Source: UKL13-2 sp964417885 (GTDB lineage: Bacteria; Pseudomonadota; Gammaproteobacteria; Burkholderiales; Usitatibacteraceae). From it: DNA of 64,000 bases. The stretch lies in the NCBI GenBank assembly GCA_964417885.1, contig CAYQKN010000003.1, forward strand, positions 9,554-73,553. The letters are read 5' to 3'. The notes under the pieces were generated by a model. It did not search any database. It saw only the letters and a list, made by a program, of their open reading frames with translations, and had not been told where the DNA came from. The position numbers and the translations under genes are program-made. Every line of letters begins with the position of its first letter. Within the stretch, counting starts at the first letter, position 1. Shown here piece by piece: positions 35,562 through 45,225 of the stretch.

Positions 35562-36509
35562 TCAGGCCACGCGCTGGCTGATACGGGGCTTGCCGGCCAC
35601 CGCAGCGTCGGCGACTGACGGATCGTCGCGCTGCAGGTCCCACAAGTCCTCTTGCACGGAAAGCAATGCGCGTATCACGGGATCGGTCTGGCGCGCACGC
35701 CGGTAGATGAACCACAGCGTGGTCACGAGGCGGATGTCCTGCCACAGGCAGACCTCGCCGGCGGCCACTTTCTCCAGCGCCAAATCCTCGCGCATCATCG
35801 CCACGCCGAGACCCGATACCACCAGCGAACTCACCACCGCCTCCTGGTCGGCCTCGACCACCTTGCCGGGCGAAACATGATGCTTGTCCAGCAGGTCGTG
35901 CACCATTTTGTGATGGGTGCTGATCGGCGGCGGAATGATCCACGGCATCGCCGCGATCTCGGTCCAGCCGGCGGTGTCGATGCTCGCTTTCCAGTCGGCC
36001 GGCGCGGCGACGCGATAGGCGAATTCGCGCAGCGGCAGGCCGGCGATATCGGGATTGGTCATTTCGCCGTAGTAATAGCTGGCGTCGAATTCGCCGGCCA
36101 CCACCCGTTCCAGCGCGAGGCCGGTGACTTCCTGCTGCAGTTCGAGCTCCAGCAGCGGAAAGCGCGCCACGGCGGTATTCATGAACTGGCCCAGGCGGAT
36201 GAATTCGGGGTCGCTGAGGGTACCGATGCACGCCTTGCCGATCACCTGCCCCTTGAGCAGCCGGGCGTCGTTCTGCAGCGCTTCGGCCGCGGCCAGCACC
36301 CGCATCGCGGCGGACAGCACCCGTTTGCCGGCGGCGGTCAGCACCATGCCGTTCGGCGTACGGTCGAACAGGATCAGGTCGAGTTCGTCTTCCAGCGCCT
36401 TGAGCTGGGCGCTCAGGGCCGGCTGGCTGACGTGCAGTTTCTCGGCGGCGCGGGTCAGCTGACCGGCGTCGGCGATGGCGGCGAGGCTGCGTAGCTGGTA
36501 GAGCTCCAT
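35562..36509 (-). CDS. LysR-family transcriptional regulator
   Basis: 315 residues. The N-terminal winged helix-turn-helix (MELYQLRSLAAIADAGQLTRAAEKLHVSQPALSAQLKALE, about 1-60) is textbook LysR. A coiled linker leads to a substrate-binding domain (about 90-295) with GTLSDPEFIRLGQFM and VVSGLGVAMMRED. The effector is unknown. The gene is divergent from the small protein at 36767, with 257 bases between them, so that gene is a candidate target. The start at 36509 gives the normal family N-terminus. Confidence 0.9.
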   Translation of the reverse strand: MELYQLRSLAAIADAGQLTRAAEKLHVSQPALSAQLKALEDELDLILFDRTPNGMVLTAAGKRVLSAAMRVLAAAEALQNDARLLKGQVIGKACIGTLSDPEFIRLGQFMNTAVARFPLLELELQQEVTGLALERVVAGEFDASYYYGEMTNPDIAGLPLREFAYRVAAPADWKASIDTAGWTEIAAMPWIIPPPISTHHKMVHDLLDKHHVSPGKVVEADQEAVVSSLVVSGLGVAMMREDLALEKVAAGEVCLWQDIRLVTTLWFIYRRARQTDPVIRALLSVQEDLWDLQRDDPSVADAAVAGKPRISQRVA

Positions 36510-36766
36510 AAGGTTTACCCTGCTCGCAAAAATCCATTCTACGGTAAATTGCTGTGCTGCAACATAAGTGCGGCCGGACATCAGAAAAATCAATGCCGTC
36601 CATCCAAACATACGATTGGATTGTGACGGTTACTGCCCTTATCTTCAATTGGTGCGACGCAACAATTCCCGTACAGAAATTGGGGACTTTAGCGATTGCA
36701 CCACGGCGAGCAGCCCACCCGGCTGCGAACCGCCGAAACGTCATCTTCCATACGATGGAGGTTTAA

Positions 36767-36967
36767 ATGATGGACTATCGTGCCATTGAAGTACACATCC
36801 AGCGTGCCCGCCTCGAGCGCAGCGCCCTGCTTGGCGAACTGATCGCCGACGGCATCATTGCCTCCTGGAAGTTTGCCGTGCGCCTGACCACGAAGGTCGG
36901 CGCCACGCTGCAGGAACTGGCAAAGCCGCCCAAGGAATATTCGACCGCATTGCCGCGTCATCGCTGA
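36767..36967 (+). CDS. Small hypothetical protein divergent from LysR
   Basis: 66 residues. A strong GGAGG lies five bases before paired ATGs (36767 and 36770). The sequence is helical and charged (DYRAIEVHIQRARLERSALLGELIADGI), with WKFAVRLTTKVG in the middle and a Pro/Arg tail. No signal peptide. The strong ribosome site and terminator downstream support a real gene. No family recognised; possible target of the divergent LysR. Confidence 0.65.
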   Translation: MMDYRAIEVHIQRARLERSALLGELIADGIIASWKFAVRLTTKVGATLQELAKPPKEYSTALPRHR

Positions 36968-37059
36968 ACGGCAATCAATGGTCACCAACGTCCCTGGCAC
37001 GCCTGACCCGCCGGAACGTGGCCAACGTCTCCTCCTCCACGCCTCATTGCGTGGATTCC

Positions 37060-37087
37060 GCCCCCGGCTCGCCGGGGGCTTTTTTAT
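37060..37087 (+). terminator. Rho-independent terminator
   Basis: GCCCCCGG (37060-37067) pairs with CCGGGGGC (37072-37079) around CTCG, followed by TTTTTT. It ends the small gene at 36767. Confidence 0.88.
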
Positions 37088-37108
37088 TCGGAAGCAAAGC
37101 ACCATCCC

Positions 37109-37666
37109 ATGACGATTCCCGTACACAACCTGAATGATTCGCACCGCGAGCTGCTCAAGCGGCACTTTGACGAACTGGCCGAAGCCGATGTGGTACTGCG
37201 GTTCGGCAGCAATATCAAGCCGGAAGTGCGGCACGCCTACGTCGATGGCATCAACTTCGAACGCGACGCGGTATTCGGCGTCTATGCCGACGACCTCAGC
37301 CTGCTCGGCGTGGCGCACCTGGCCTGCATGGATGGCGCCGCCGAACTGGGCCTGAGCGTGCTGGAGGCCTATCGCGGGCACGGCATCGGCACCGCGCTGT
37401 TCAATCGCGCCGCGATCCGCGCGCGCAACCTGCAGATCGTCGAACTGTTCATGATCTGCCTGGCGCAGAACGGCGCCATCATGCACCTGGCGCGCAAGGC
37501 CGGCATGCGCATCGTCATCGAGCGCGGCGACGCCGACGCCTATCTCGAGCTGCCGCCCGGCACTCCGCTGACGTTCGGCCAGGAAGTCGCCGAGCAGGGC
37601 TACGCGCGATTCGACTGGGCACTGAAAGCCAACGTCGACTACATGCGGCGCCTGACCCGCACCTGA
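37109..37666 (+). CDS. GNAT-family acetyltransferase
   Basis: 185 residues. The GNAT core runs from about 60 to 140: AELGLSVLEAYRGHGIGTALFNRAAIRAR holds the acetyl-CoA-binding RGxGIG-type loop (YRGHGIGTAL), preceded by VYADDLSLLGVAHLA. FMICLAQNGAIMHLARKAGMRI forms the last strand and helix. It transfers an acetyl group from acetyl-CoA to an unknown amine. Its start is 22 bases after the upstream terminator, so the promoter must overlap that hairpin region. Conserved in betaproteobacteria; substrate unknown. Confidence 0.85.
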   Translation: MTIPVHNLNDSHRELLKRHFDELAEADVVLRFGSNIKPEVRHAYVDGINFERDAVFGVYADDLSLLGVAHLACMDGAAELGLSVLEAYRGHGIGTALFNRAAIRARNLQIVELFMICLAQNGAIMHLARKAGMRIVIERGDADAYLELPPGTPLTFGQEVAEQGYARFDWALKANVDYMRRLTRT

Positions 37667-37675
37667 CTGCCGGCG

Positions 37676-39880
37676 CTAGCCGCCCTCGTACAGCATCGTC
37701 AGATGCCCGGCCAGCCTGGCCACCGGTTCCGCACGGTCGAATAGCGCGCCGCGGCCCGCCAGCAGCCGCTGCCGCAGTGCCCGGCGCGCGGCCGGATCGG
37801 CGGCCAGCGCGACCGCGCGTTCAACCAGCGCGGCCTCGCACGTCACCACCAGCTCCGGCACGCCGACCGCGTCGAGCATCGCCTGCGTCTGCCGCCCGCG
37901 CATGAATTCGCCCGGCAGGCTGACAATCGGCGCGCCGACCGCGAGCGCATCAAGCGACGTGTTGCCGCCGGACCAGTGCAGGGTGTCGAGCACCACGTCG
38001 GCGGCGTCGAGCACGGTGCGAAAACCGGCCTCGTCCAGACGCGGCAGGAACTTGACCTGGCCGCGCGGCGCCATGCCGCGTGCCGCCATCTGCCGGCCGA
38101 GACGATCGGCGAAATCGCGCGTGACCGCAGTGGTCGTCGCCTGGAAGAACACCACCACCGCCTGCGGGTCGGCGGCCATCAGTTCAAGGTAAATACGGTC
38201 GTTGTCGGGGTGAATCTTGAACAATGACTGTGGACAGACATAGAGATGGCGGTCGGCCGGCAGGCCCAGCGCCGCCCGTCCCGCGCCGGTGGCGACGCCA
38301 GCCGGCTGCGCGTACGACGTGCCGATGCCGGGCAGCAGCAGCAGGCGTTCGCAATAGTGCGCGGCCGCGCCGTCCGGCTCCATCGCCTCGCAGCTGAAGT
38401 ACACATCGATTTCGCTGCTGCCGGTGGTCACCGGATGGCCCCATGCCGCGCACTGCACCGGCGCCAGGCGCATGTTGGCCAGCAGGTAATTCATCGCCCC
38501 CATGCCGATTTCCGGATAGATCAGGATGTCGGCCTGCTCGGCCCGGATCGCCGCCGCCACCTGCAGCGCGCCGCCACGCGCCAGCACCACGCGGTCGCAG
38601 CGTGACGCCAGCGCAGTGGCAAATTCATCGAGCTGCCACCCGGTATGCATCACGATGCGCTCGAAGCGGTCCGCATCGAGGCTGTCCACCCAGCTGCGGA
38701 AATAATTGCCGACCGTGCACTGGCGGAAAAAACTCGAGACGAACACCACCCGGATGCGGCGACCGCGCTGGCCAGGTGAGTCAATCGGTTGCTGCAGATC
38801 CGGACGCGCGCGACCGATCAGCTGGTGCATCATGCCGGCGTAGCGCGCCTGCAACTGAAGGTCATCCCCACCCTGGTAGGCGAGCAGGAAATTGGTCTGC
38901 GCGAAGCGAAACACCGCGGACGGGTCGGGGCACCAGCGGGTGGAGTCTGCAGCCAGTTGTTCCAGCGAATCGGCGTAACGCTGGCGGTTCGCGGCCAGAT
39001 CCGCCGCATCGCGGTACACCTGCGGCAGCAGCAGCGCATGGCGCAACACCCGCGCCGGCGATGCCGTGGCGTCCGGCGCCAGCGTCGCGCGCGCGGCCGC
39101 GGTCTCGCCCAGTTCGGCCAGGACGAAGCCGAGCAGGCTTCTCGCCTCCTCCAGCGATGGCGTCACCTGCAACGCGCGCTCCAGGCACTGGCGCGCCGGC
39201 GCGAACTGGAAGGTCTCGGCCAGCAATGCGCCGGTCGCGTACCAGGCGTCGCCGCGCGAAGGATCGAGCGACAGCCCGCGCTGGTAACTGGCCAGCGCTT
39301 CATTGATCTCGCCCAGGCCGGCCTGGACCGCGGCCAGTTGCAGCCAGCCTTCCGCCGCCTGCGGCGCCTGCTGCGTGGCCGCGGCCAGCGCGTCGCGCGC
39401 GGCCGGCAAATTGCCCTGCTGGCGGCGCACCATGCCCAGATGCAGTTGCGCGTCGAACAAGCCCGCATCCAGCGCCAGCGCCGCAAGATAAGCCGCCTCC
39501 GCCGCGGCGAAATCTCCCTGCACCGCCAGCACATTGCCGCGCAGCAGATGGAACACCGGCGAGGTGACGGCAGGCGTCGCCTGCAAGCCGGCGATCAGGG
39601 AGGCAGCACGCGCCAAGTCGCCGGCGCCGCCGCGGGCAAATGCCGCCTTGGCCAGATAGAAGCGGGCATCGGCATCGGCAGGCGCCAGCGCCAGCAACTG
39701 TTCGGCCCGCTGCAACGCAAGGGTGGTTTCGCGCTGCGCACTCAGCACATCGACCAGGCGCATCAGCGCGGCACGATCGTCAGGCTGCCGGTCCATCTGC
39801 TGTTCCAGCGAGGCGCGCGCCTGCTTGAGGTCGCCGCGGGCAAGCAGGGAGTCAACGATGGAAGGATCGAACAAGGTCAC
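37676..39880 (-). CDS. TPR protein with SPINDLY-type O-GlcNAc-transferase domain (first copy)
   Basis: 734 residues. About eight to nine TPR units make up residues 1-320 (LDAQLHLGMVRRQQGNLPAA, SYQRGLSLDPSRGDAWYATG). The C-terminal half is the bacterial OGT/SPINDLY domain: VVFVSSFFRQCTVGNYF, QCAAWGHPVTTGSSEIDVYF (conserved His), LYVCPQSLFKIHPDND and LHWSGGNTSLDALAVGAPIV. Such cytoplasmic enzymes attach a sugar to protein Ser/Thr, flagellin being a known target elsewhere. A second, diverged copy lies at 41825 on the other strand. No flagellar genes are visible nearby. Confidence 0.87.
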   Translation of the reverse strand: MTLFDPSIVDSLLARGDLKQARASLEQQMDRQPDDRAALMRLVDVLSAQRETTLALQRAEQLLALAPADADARFYLAKAAFARGGAGDLARAASLIAGLQATPAVTSPVFHLLRGNVLAVQGDFAAAEAAYLAALALDAGLFDAQLHLGMVRRQQGNLPAARDALAAATQQAPQAAEGWLQLAAVQAGLGEINEALASYQRGLSLDPSRGDAWYATGALLAETFQFAPARQCLERALQVTPSLEEARSLLGFVLAELGETAAARATLAPDATASPARVLRHALLLPQVYRDAADLAANRQRYADSLEQLAADSTRWCPDPSAVFRFAQTNFLLAYQGGDDLQLQARYAGMMHQLIGRARPDLQQPIDSPGQRGRRIRVVFVSSFFRQCTVGNYFRSWVDSLDADRFERIVMHTGWQLDEFATALASRCDRVVLARGGALQVAAAIRAEQADILIYPEIGMGAMNYLLANMRLAPVQCAAWGHPVTTGSSEIDVYFSCEAMEPDGAAAHYCERLLLLPGIGTSYAQPAGVATGAGRAALGLPADRHLYVCPQSLFKIHPDNDRIYLELMAADPQAVVVFFQATTTAVTRDFADRLGRQMAARGMAPRGQVKFLPRLDEAGFRTVLDAADVVLDTLHWSGGNTSLDALAVGAPIVSLPGEFMRGRQTQAMLDAVGVPELVVTCEAALVERAVALAADPAARRALRQRLLAGRGALFDRAEPVARLAGHLTMLYEGG

Positions 39881-40023
39881 GGTCCTGTATCAGCACGGGT
39901 TGGAACAGTGGCGGCGCATGCGCGCCAGTGGCAGGCGATGATAATCCGCAAACTGCTTTGCGCCGGGAAGGTGTGCGGTTATCGCGTGCAACCTGCTGGC
40001 TGCAATGCAGCAAAACAGGAAGC

Positions 40024-40090
40024 AAAACCCCAGCACTGGTGCGGCTTTCCGGGCAAAAATGGCTGAAGAACCGCGCCAGTGCTTGAGTTT
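40024..40090. repeat. REP-like palindrome, copy B
   Basis: AAACCCCAGCACTGG at the left and CCAGTGCTTGAGTTT at the right, with GCGGCTTTCC and a GCAAAAAT loop between. Same family as 9484/12286, 48696 and 56250. It lies between the end of the GST gene and the start of the OGT gene. Confidence 0.75.
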
Positions 40091-40126
40091 ACCCCCGTAG
40101 TACGGCGCAATTTGGCTCCAACCCGC

Positions 40127-40774
40127 TCACTTGCGCGCCAGTCGCGCGTCCTGTCCACCTTCACGCGCCCAACGCGCCGCGCGCCCGCCGTCGCGGCCCC
40201 AGCAGCGCTCAAGCCAGTCGTGCGAGCGCGGAAAACTTTCCAGCGGCATCCACAGCGCGCGGTACATCACGGCCGCCACGTTGAGATCGGCCACCGTGAA
40301 ATTCTCCCCCAGCAAATACGGCCGCGCCGCCAGCGCCTTCTCCAAGACCGCGAGCGGCGCCTGCAGTTTCTGCCAGGCCTCGCGCGCGACACCGGCATCG
40401 CGCTCCTCCATCGGTTTGCCGATCGAATTCAGGTACCAGTTAAACGAATGCGCTTCCACTTCAGTCAGCACCCACATCGCCCACTGCAGTGCCAGCCCGC
40501 GATCCTCCGCGCCATGCAGGCTGAGCGCGGACGGAAACCTGAGGTCAAGGTAGAAGTTGATCGCCAGCGATTCATAGACGACAAAGTCATCGACGATCAG
40601 GATCGGAATCTTGCCGTTGGGATTCCAGCCGGTATACGGCGGCTGTTTCAGGCGCGTATCGGCGGTGGTAATCGGATCATGCTCGTAGGGGAGGCCGAGT
40701 TCGGCCAGCATCCAGATGTTGCGCATCACCCGCGACGCCGGGGTGCCGATGAGTTTGATTGCCGGTGTTGTCAA
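40127..40774 (-). CDS. Glutathione S-transferase family protein
   Basis: 215 residues if started at TTG 40774, which follows GGTGG by five bases and gives the normal GST N-terminus (TTPAIKLIGTPASRVMRN). A longer ATG frame from 40879 would overlap the neighbouring gene and add 35 atypical residues. The N-terminal thioredoxin-fold contains ASRVMRNIWMLAELGLPYEH and GKIPILIVDDFVVYESLAI (cis-Pro and Glu-Ser, glutathione contacts). The helical domain includes LLGENFTVADLNVAAV, the N-capping motif. It conjugates or reduces with glutathione in the cytoplasm; substrate unknown. Confidence 0.86.
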   Translation of the reverse strand: MTTPAIKLIGTPASRVMRNIWMLAELGLPYEHDPITTADTRLKQPPYTGWNPNGKIPILIVDDFVVYESLAINFYLDLRFPSALSLHGAEDRGLALQWAMWVLTEVEAHSFNWYLNSIGKPMEERDAGVAREAWQKLQAPLAVLEKALAARPYLLGENFTVADLNVAAVMYRALWMPLESFPRSHDWLERCWGRDGGRAARWAREGGQDARLARK

Positions 40775-40838
40775 TTTGTCCACCCGTCGATGAATTGGAT
40801 CGCTGGCCAACCACGCCGACAATTCCTGGTCAGAGTTT

Positions 40839-41654
40839 TCACCTGCTAGCCGGCGCCACCGCCGCACCTTCGATGCCATGACGCTTCAGCGCCTCAGCGA
40901 CAAAGCCGGACGCTTTCATTTCTTCGACGAATTTCGTCAGATACTCCAGCCCGTTGGGGCGCCCCTTTGGCGTCGCCATGGCCTGGTTGATCACCATGAA
41001 ACGTCCGTCGAGCAGGCGCAGACCGGGGATGCGTTTGGCATCGGCCTGCAGCTGCTGCTTCACGCCGGCGGCGACTTCGATCTTGTCCGCCACCATCATG
41101 TCGGTGACAGCCGGTGAAGTCGGCGCGCGCACCAGCGTGGCTTGCTTGACTTCACGCGTCAGGTAAAGATCGTAGGCGCTGCCCTTGCCGACCACGATGC
41201 GATTGCCCGCGCGATCGACTTCTTCATTTTTCCTGATCGGCGAATCCTGCCGCACCAGGTAGGCGCCTTCGATCACCACGTAGGCGGCGGTGAAGTCGGT
41301 ATCCATCGCCCTCACCGGGTCGATGGCGAAATAGCCGATATCCCATTCCTGGTTGCGGATGCCCTCGACCACCTTGCCGGCGGCGGTGTAGGTGACCAGT
41401 TGCACCGGCACGCCGAGGCGGCGCCCCAGCTCACGCGCCAGGTCGACCGACACGCCGCGCGGCTCGCCGCTGGCCGCATCTTTGCTGGCGAGGATCGGAT
41501 TGCCGAAATTGATCGCCACCCTCAGCGTGCCCGACGGCGCCAGTTCGCGCACGGCCGCGGCCGGCGGCGCCAGCGCGCCGTCAGACATTTTCTGCACGCC
41601 GGCACACGCGCCGAGACCTGCAGCCAGCAACAGACAGCGCGCGACTCGCAACAT
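40839..41654 (-). CDS. Periplasmic solute-binding protein, amino-acid ABC type
   Basis: 271 residues. The lipobox LGAC (about 14-17) marks a lipoprotein anchored in the periplasm. The binding domain has GTLRVAINFGNPILASKD, GVSVDLARELGRRLGVPVQLV, EWDIGYFAIDPVRA and VGKGSAYDLYLTREV, matching the PBPb (family 3) fold. No permease or ATPase gene is adjacent, so it is an orphan that may work with a distant transporter or act as a signal-binding protein. The C-terminus reaches normal length. Confidence 0.84.
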   Translation of the reverse strand: MLRVARCLLLAAGLGACAGVQKMSDGALAPPAAAVRELAPSGTLRVAINFGNPILASKDAASGEPRGVSVDLARELGRRLGVPVQLVTYTAAGKVVEGIRNQEWDIGYFAIDPVRAMDTDFTAAYVVIEGAYLVRQDSPIRKNEEVDRAGNRIVVGKGSAYDLYLTREVKQATLVRAPTSPAVTDMMVADKIEVAAGVKQQLQADAKRIPGLRLLDGRFMVINQAMATPKGRPNGLEYLTKFVEEMKASGFVAEALKRHGIEGAAVAPASR

Positions 41655-41824
41655 GGGAATTCCTTTTCTGTTCAATCGGGATGGGATGCATGATGGCAAT
41701 CATTTTGCACGGCGCCGGCGGAAATGGAAATGCGCCGGCGGCAATGGCGCCGGCGGCCGACTCTGGTAGCATCGGCATCGCCCGGCGGTGTGTCGCACCG
41801 CAATGCGCTGCCCACGCCCCCTCC

Positions 41825-44002
41825 ATGACCGCCACGCCCGATCCCTCCGCACCCGCCCAAGTCGCCAGCGAGCCGCTGCTGCTGCAGGCATTCGCCTGCC
41901 ATCAAGGCGGCCAGTGGCAGGAGGCGGCGCGCCTCTACCGTGCCGTGATCGCCGCGGAGCCGCGCCACGCCGACGCGCACCATGGCTATGGCACGCTGGC
42001 GCTGCAGGCACAGCAGCCGGCTGCCGCGCTGCCACACCTGAAGCTTGCGCTGGAAGCGAACCCGGACCATGGCCAGTACTGGCAGGGCTATATCGGGGCA
42101 CTGGCCGCTGCCGGCCTGCGCGACGCAGCCGCCGCCATGCTCACGCAGGGCATCGGCCGCGGACTGGCCGGCGCAGCGGTGGATGCGCTGGCCGCACAGC
42201 TGCTGCCCCGCGCCGCCGCCCGGCCGGCAACGGCCACCGCCATCGAACCGCCGCGCGCTGAACTGGACCGGCTGGCCGCACTGTTTGCACAGCAACGCCA
42301 TGCTGAAATGGAGGCTGCCGCGCAATTGCTCACGATGCGCTACCCCCACTCCGGCGAGGCATGGAAAGCACTGGGCAGCGCGCGCCTGTTCACTGCCGGT
42401 GGCGACGCGGTGGAAGCGTTGCGGCTGGCCGCGCGCCGCCTGCCCGGGGATGCGGCGCTGCAGGCCAACCTGGGCAGCGCGCTGCTCGGGCAGCAGCGCT
42501 TTGCGGAAGCCGAGACGCCGCTGCGCCGTGCGGTTGAGATTGACCCCGGCTTTGTTGAGGCTCGCAGCAATCTCGGCCTGGTGCTGATGTCGCTGGGCCG
42601 CTTCGCCGACGCCGAGGCGTGTTTTCGCCGCGCCGTGGAACAGGCGCCCAAGGCAGCCAAGGCGCACAACAACCTCGGCATGGCGCTGAAGGAACAGGGC
42701 CGCCTCGAACCAGCCGAGCAGGCGTTTCGCGCCGCGCTCGACGTGGAGCCGGATTACGCCGTGGCCTGGAGCAATCTGCTGCTGACCATGAACTATGGCG
42801 CGCGGCATTCACCGGCTTTTTGCCTGTCTGAAGCGCGCGCATTCGGCGCGATGCTCACGCGAACCACGCCGCCGCAGCCGGCCGGCTGGACCTGCGCCAA
42901 CGATGCCACGCGCCTGCGGGTCGGCCTGCTGTCCGGCGACCTCGGCAATCACCCGGTCGGCTATTTTCTTGATGCGCTCCTCACCCACGTCGATCCGGCC
43001 TCGGTCGAGTTCTACGCCTATCCGACCATGGCGCGCGATGATGCGTTGAGCAGGCGACTGCGCGCCCGCTGCGCCGGCTGGACGCCGATTGCCGGTCAAA
43101 CCGATGACGCGGCGGCGCAGCGCATACGCGCGGATGGCATCCAAATTCTGCTCGACCTGTCCGGCCACACCGCGTACAACCGCCTGCCGCTGCTGGCGCG
43201 CCGGCCGGCGCCGGTACAGGCGACATGGCTGGGCTACTTCGCCACCACCGGCGTGGCGGAGATCGACTACTTCATCGCCGACCCGGTCGGCGTACCGCCG
43301 GAACACGGCGCGCATTTCAGCGAGACCATCCGGCGCCTGCCGCGTACCCGGCTGTGCTTTTCACCGCCGCCCGATGCGCCGCCAGTGGCGCCGTCGCCGG
43401 GGCGGCAACATGGCTTCGTCACCTTCGGCTGTTTCCAGAACCTGGCCAAGGTGGGTGATGCGGTGCTGCATTGCTGGGCGCAAATCCTCGATGCCTGCCC
43501 GGACGCGCGCTTGCGCCTGCAGTCACCGCAGTTGAGCCATGCCGAAGTTCGCGCGCAGTTGGCGGCGCGCCTGGCGCAGCACGGCATGGATGGCGCGCGC
43601 GTGGCGCTGCACGGCGCCACGTCGCGCGACGCCTATCTGGCAGCACACGCCGAGGTCGATGTGATCCTCGATACCTTTCCCTTTCCCGGCGGCACCACCA
43701 CCTGCGAAGCGCTATGGATGGGCGTGCCGACCCTGACGCTGAACGGTGACCGGCTGATATCGCGCCAGGGCGCCAGCCTGCTGACGGCAGCCGGTTTACC
43801 GGACTGGATCGCCGCCGACCTGGACGATTACGTGCGGCGCGCGATCGCCCTCGCCGGCCGGCCGGACCAGCTGCAGACATGGCGCGAAAGCCTGCGTGAT
43901 CGGGTCGCCGCATCGGCGCTGTTCGATGGCGTCGCCTTCGCCCGCGATTTCACCGACGCGCTGCACGGCATGTGGCAGGAAAAGGCTTCAGGCATGCGCT
44001 GA
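41825..44002 (+). CDS. TPR protein with SPINDLY-type O-GlcNAc-transferase domain (second copy)
   Basis: 725 residues. N-terminal TPR units to about residue 335 (EAWKALGSARLF, ARSNLGLVLMSLGRFADAEA, AHNNLGMALKEQGRLEPAEQ), then the catalytic domain: RVGLLSGDLGNHPVGYFL (with His), ILLDLSGHTAYNRLPLLARR, TWLGYFATTGVAEIDYFIAD, TFGCFQNLAKVGDAV and FPFPGGTTTCEALWMGVPT. This copy is closer to the canonical SPINDLY sequence (LDLxGHTxxNRL) than the first. The two copies flank the GST and binding-protein genes. The target protein is unknown. A start at 41825 matches the first TPR. Confidence 0.9.
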   Translation: MTATPDPSAPAQVASEPLLLQAFACHQGGQWQEAARLYRAVIAAEPRHADAHHGYGTLALQAQQPAAALPHLKLALEANPDHGQYWQGYIGALAAAGLRDAAAAMLTQGIGRGLAGAAVDALAAQLLPRAAARPATATAIEPPRAELDRLAALFAQQRHAEMEAAAQLLTMRYPHSGEAWKALGSARLFTAGGDAVEALRLAARRLPGDAALQANLGSALLGQQRFAEAETPLRRAVEIDPGFVEARSNLGLVLMSLGRFADAEACFRRAVEQAPKAAKAHNNLGMALKEQGRLEPAEQAFRAALDVEPDYAVAWSNLLLTMNYGARHSPAFCLSEARAFGAMLTRTTPPQPAGWTCANDATRLRVGLLSGDLGNHPVGYFLDALLTHVDPASVEFYAYPTMARDDALSRRLRARCAGWTPIAGQTDDAAAQRIRADGIQILLDLSGHTAYNRLPLLARRPAPVQATWLGYFATTGVAEIDYFIADPVGVPPEHGAHFSETIRRLPRTRLCFSPPPDAPPVAPSPGRQHGFVTFGCFQNLAKVGDAVLHCWAQILDACPDARLRLQSPQLSHAEVRAQLAARLAQHGMDGARVALHGATSRDAYLAAHAEVDVILDTFPFPGGTTTCEALWMGVPTLTLNGDRLISRQGASLLTAAGLPDWIAADLDDYVRRAIALAGRPDQLQTWRESLRDRVAASALFDGVAFARDFTDALHGMWQEKASGMR

Positions 44003-44015
44003 ACCCGGATCGCCG

Positions 44016-45170
44016 TCAGTTGCTCCTGGCGGTGATCCGGTTGCGCCCGCCATGCTTGGACGCATACAGGCGCCGGTCGGCCTCGCCGAACAGCTTGTCC
44101 CAGTCGACGCCATCGGCCGGGAACATGGACAAGCCGCCACTGACCGTGAGGCTGAGCATCTGACCGTCGCAGTCGAGCGTGTTTTCCTGGATCTGCATCC
44201 GCAACCGGTCGGCGGCGGCCATGGCGATGGCCTGGTCGCCGTTGATCAGGACGACGAATTCCTCGCCGCCCACGCGGCCGAGAAAATCGCCCGCGCGCCG
44301 GCCGCGGGCGAGCGTTTCGGCGACATGCCGCAACACCCGGTCGCCGGTCAGGTGGCCGTAGCGATCGTTGAATTGCTTGAAGTGGTCGATGTCGAGAATC
44401 AGCAAGCCGAACGGGTGGCCGTGTCGCACCGCCAGCGATTCCATTTCGTTGAAGCGCTCCAGCACCGCGCGCCGGTTGGGCACGCCGGTCAGGGTATCGG
44501 TCAGCGCGGCCTGGATCAGCGTCAACTCCACCTTGCGCACCTCGATCCAGAACAGCGCCATGGTGCAGGCCACCGCCACCACCATCTGCGCGATGGCGAA
44601 CAGCGAGATCACCAGGTCGACGCTGTCGCGGTCGTTGGTGACACGCGAAATATTCCAGATGAAGGCAATGCGCAGCACCCAGACCCACAGCGCCACCAGC
44701 ATGGTGATGGCCATGAAGCGCGCCGCCAGCACCGCCGCCGGCGGCGGCTGCCGCAACAGCCAGTAGGCGCCGACGCCGAACAGCGCCACCGCCAGCACCG
44801 AGGGCGCGACCAGGTTGACCAGGGTGCGCGGATCGGCGGAGAAATTGTTCCATGCCAGCGCGACGATGGTGACCGCGAGCACCGGATAGGTCCAGCGCGG
44901 CTTCAGCCGCACCGGTGTGTTGGCCAGCACGCCGGCCACGGTGATGATCGGTGCCCAGGCGATCAGCGCGTTGCCGAGTGTCAGGCTGAGCGGCAGCGGC
45001 ACCACCCGCACCAGCGTGATGGCAAGGCCGGTGGCATAAATCAGCAATCCCCATCCCCACAGCCGCAGCGCAGCCGAGGGCCGCTCGCTGCGGGCGGCGG
45101 CAAGACACAGGCCGCCGAGCAGGTAATGCATGATCAGCAGGGCAAGGACAACCGTCTGTGCGCGCGTCAT
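44016..45170 (-). CDS. Membrane diguanylate cyclase (GGEEF)
   Basis: 384 residues. Six to seven membrane helices fill residues 1-205, resembling MASE-type sensory regions, followed by a GGDEF domain with DTLTGVPNRRAVLERF, LDIDHFKQFNDRYGH and the active-site variant GRVGGEEFVVL, which is catalytically competent in the family. RAGD five residues upstream is an intact I-site. It should make c-di-GMP in response to a membrane or membrane-soluble signal. The gene is convergent with the second OGT gene, 13 bases away. Confidence 0.9.
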   Translation of the reverse strand: MTRAQTVVLALLIMHYLLGGLCLAAARSERPSAALRLWGWGLLIYATGLAITLVRVVPLPLSLTLGNALIAWAPIITVAGVLANTPVRLKPRWTYPVLAVTIVALAWNNFSADPRTLVNLVAPSVLAVALFGVGAYWLLRQPPPAAVLAARFMAITMLVALWVWVLRIAFIWNISRVTNDRDSVDLVISLFAIAQMVVAVACTMALFWIEVRKVELTLIQAALTDTLTGVPNRRAVLERFNEMESLAVRHGHPFGLLILDIDHFKQFNDRYGHLTGDRVLRHVAETLARGRRAGDFLGRVGGEEFVVLINGDQAIAMAAADRLRMQIQENTLDCDGQMLSLTVSGGLSMFPADGVDWDKLFGEADRRLYASKHGGRNRITARSN

Positions 45171-45225
45171 GGGTCAGTTCTGTCCTCAGGCGGCGGCCGG
45201 CCGCCCTGTCCGTGCGGCCGGCGGG

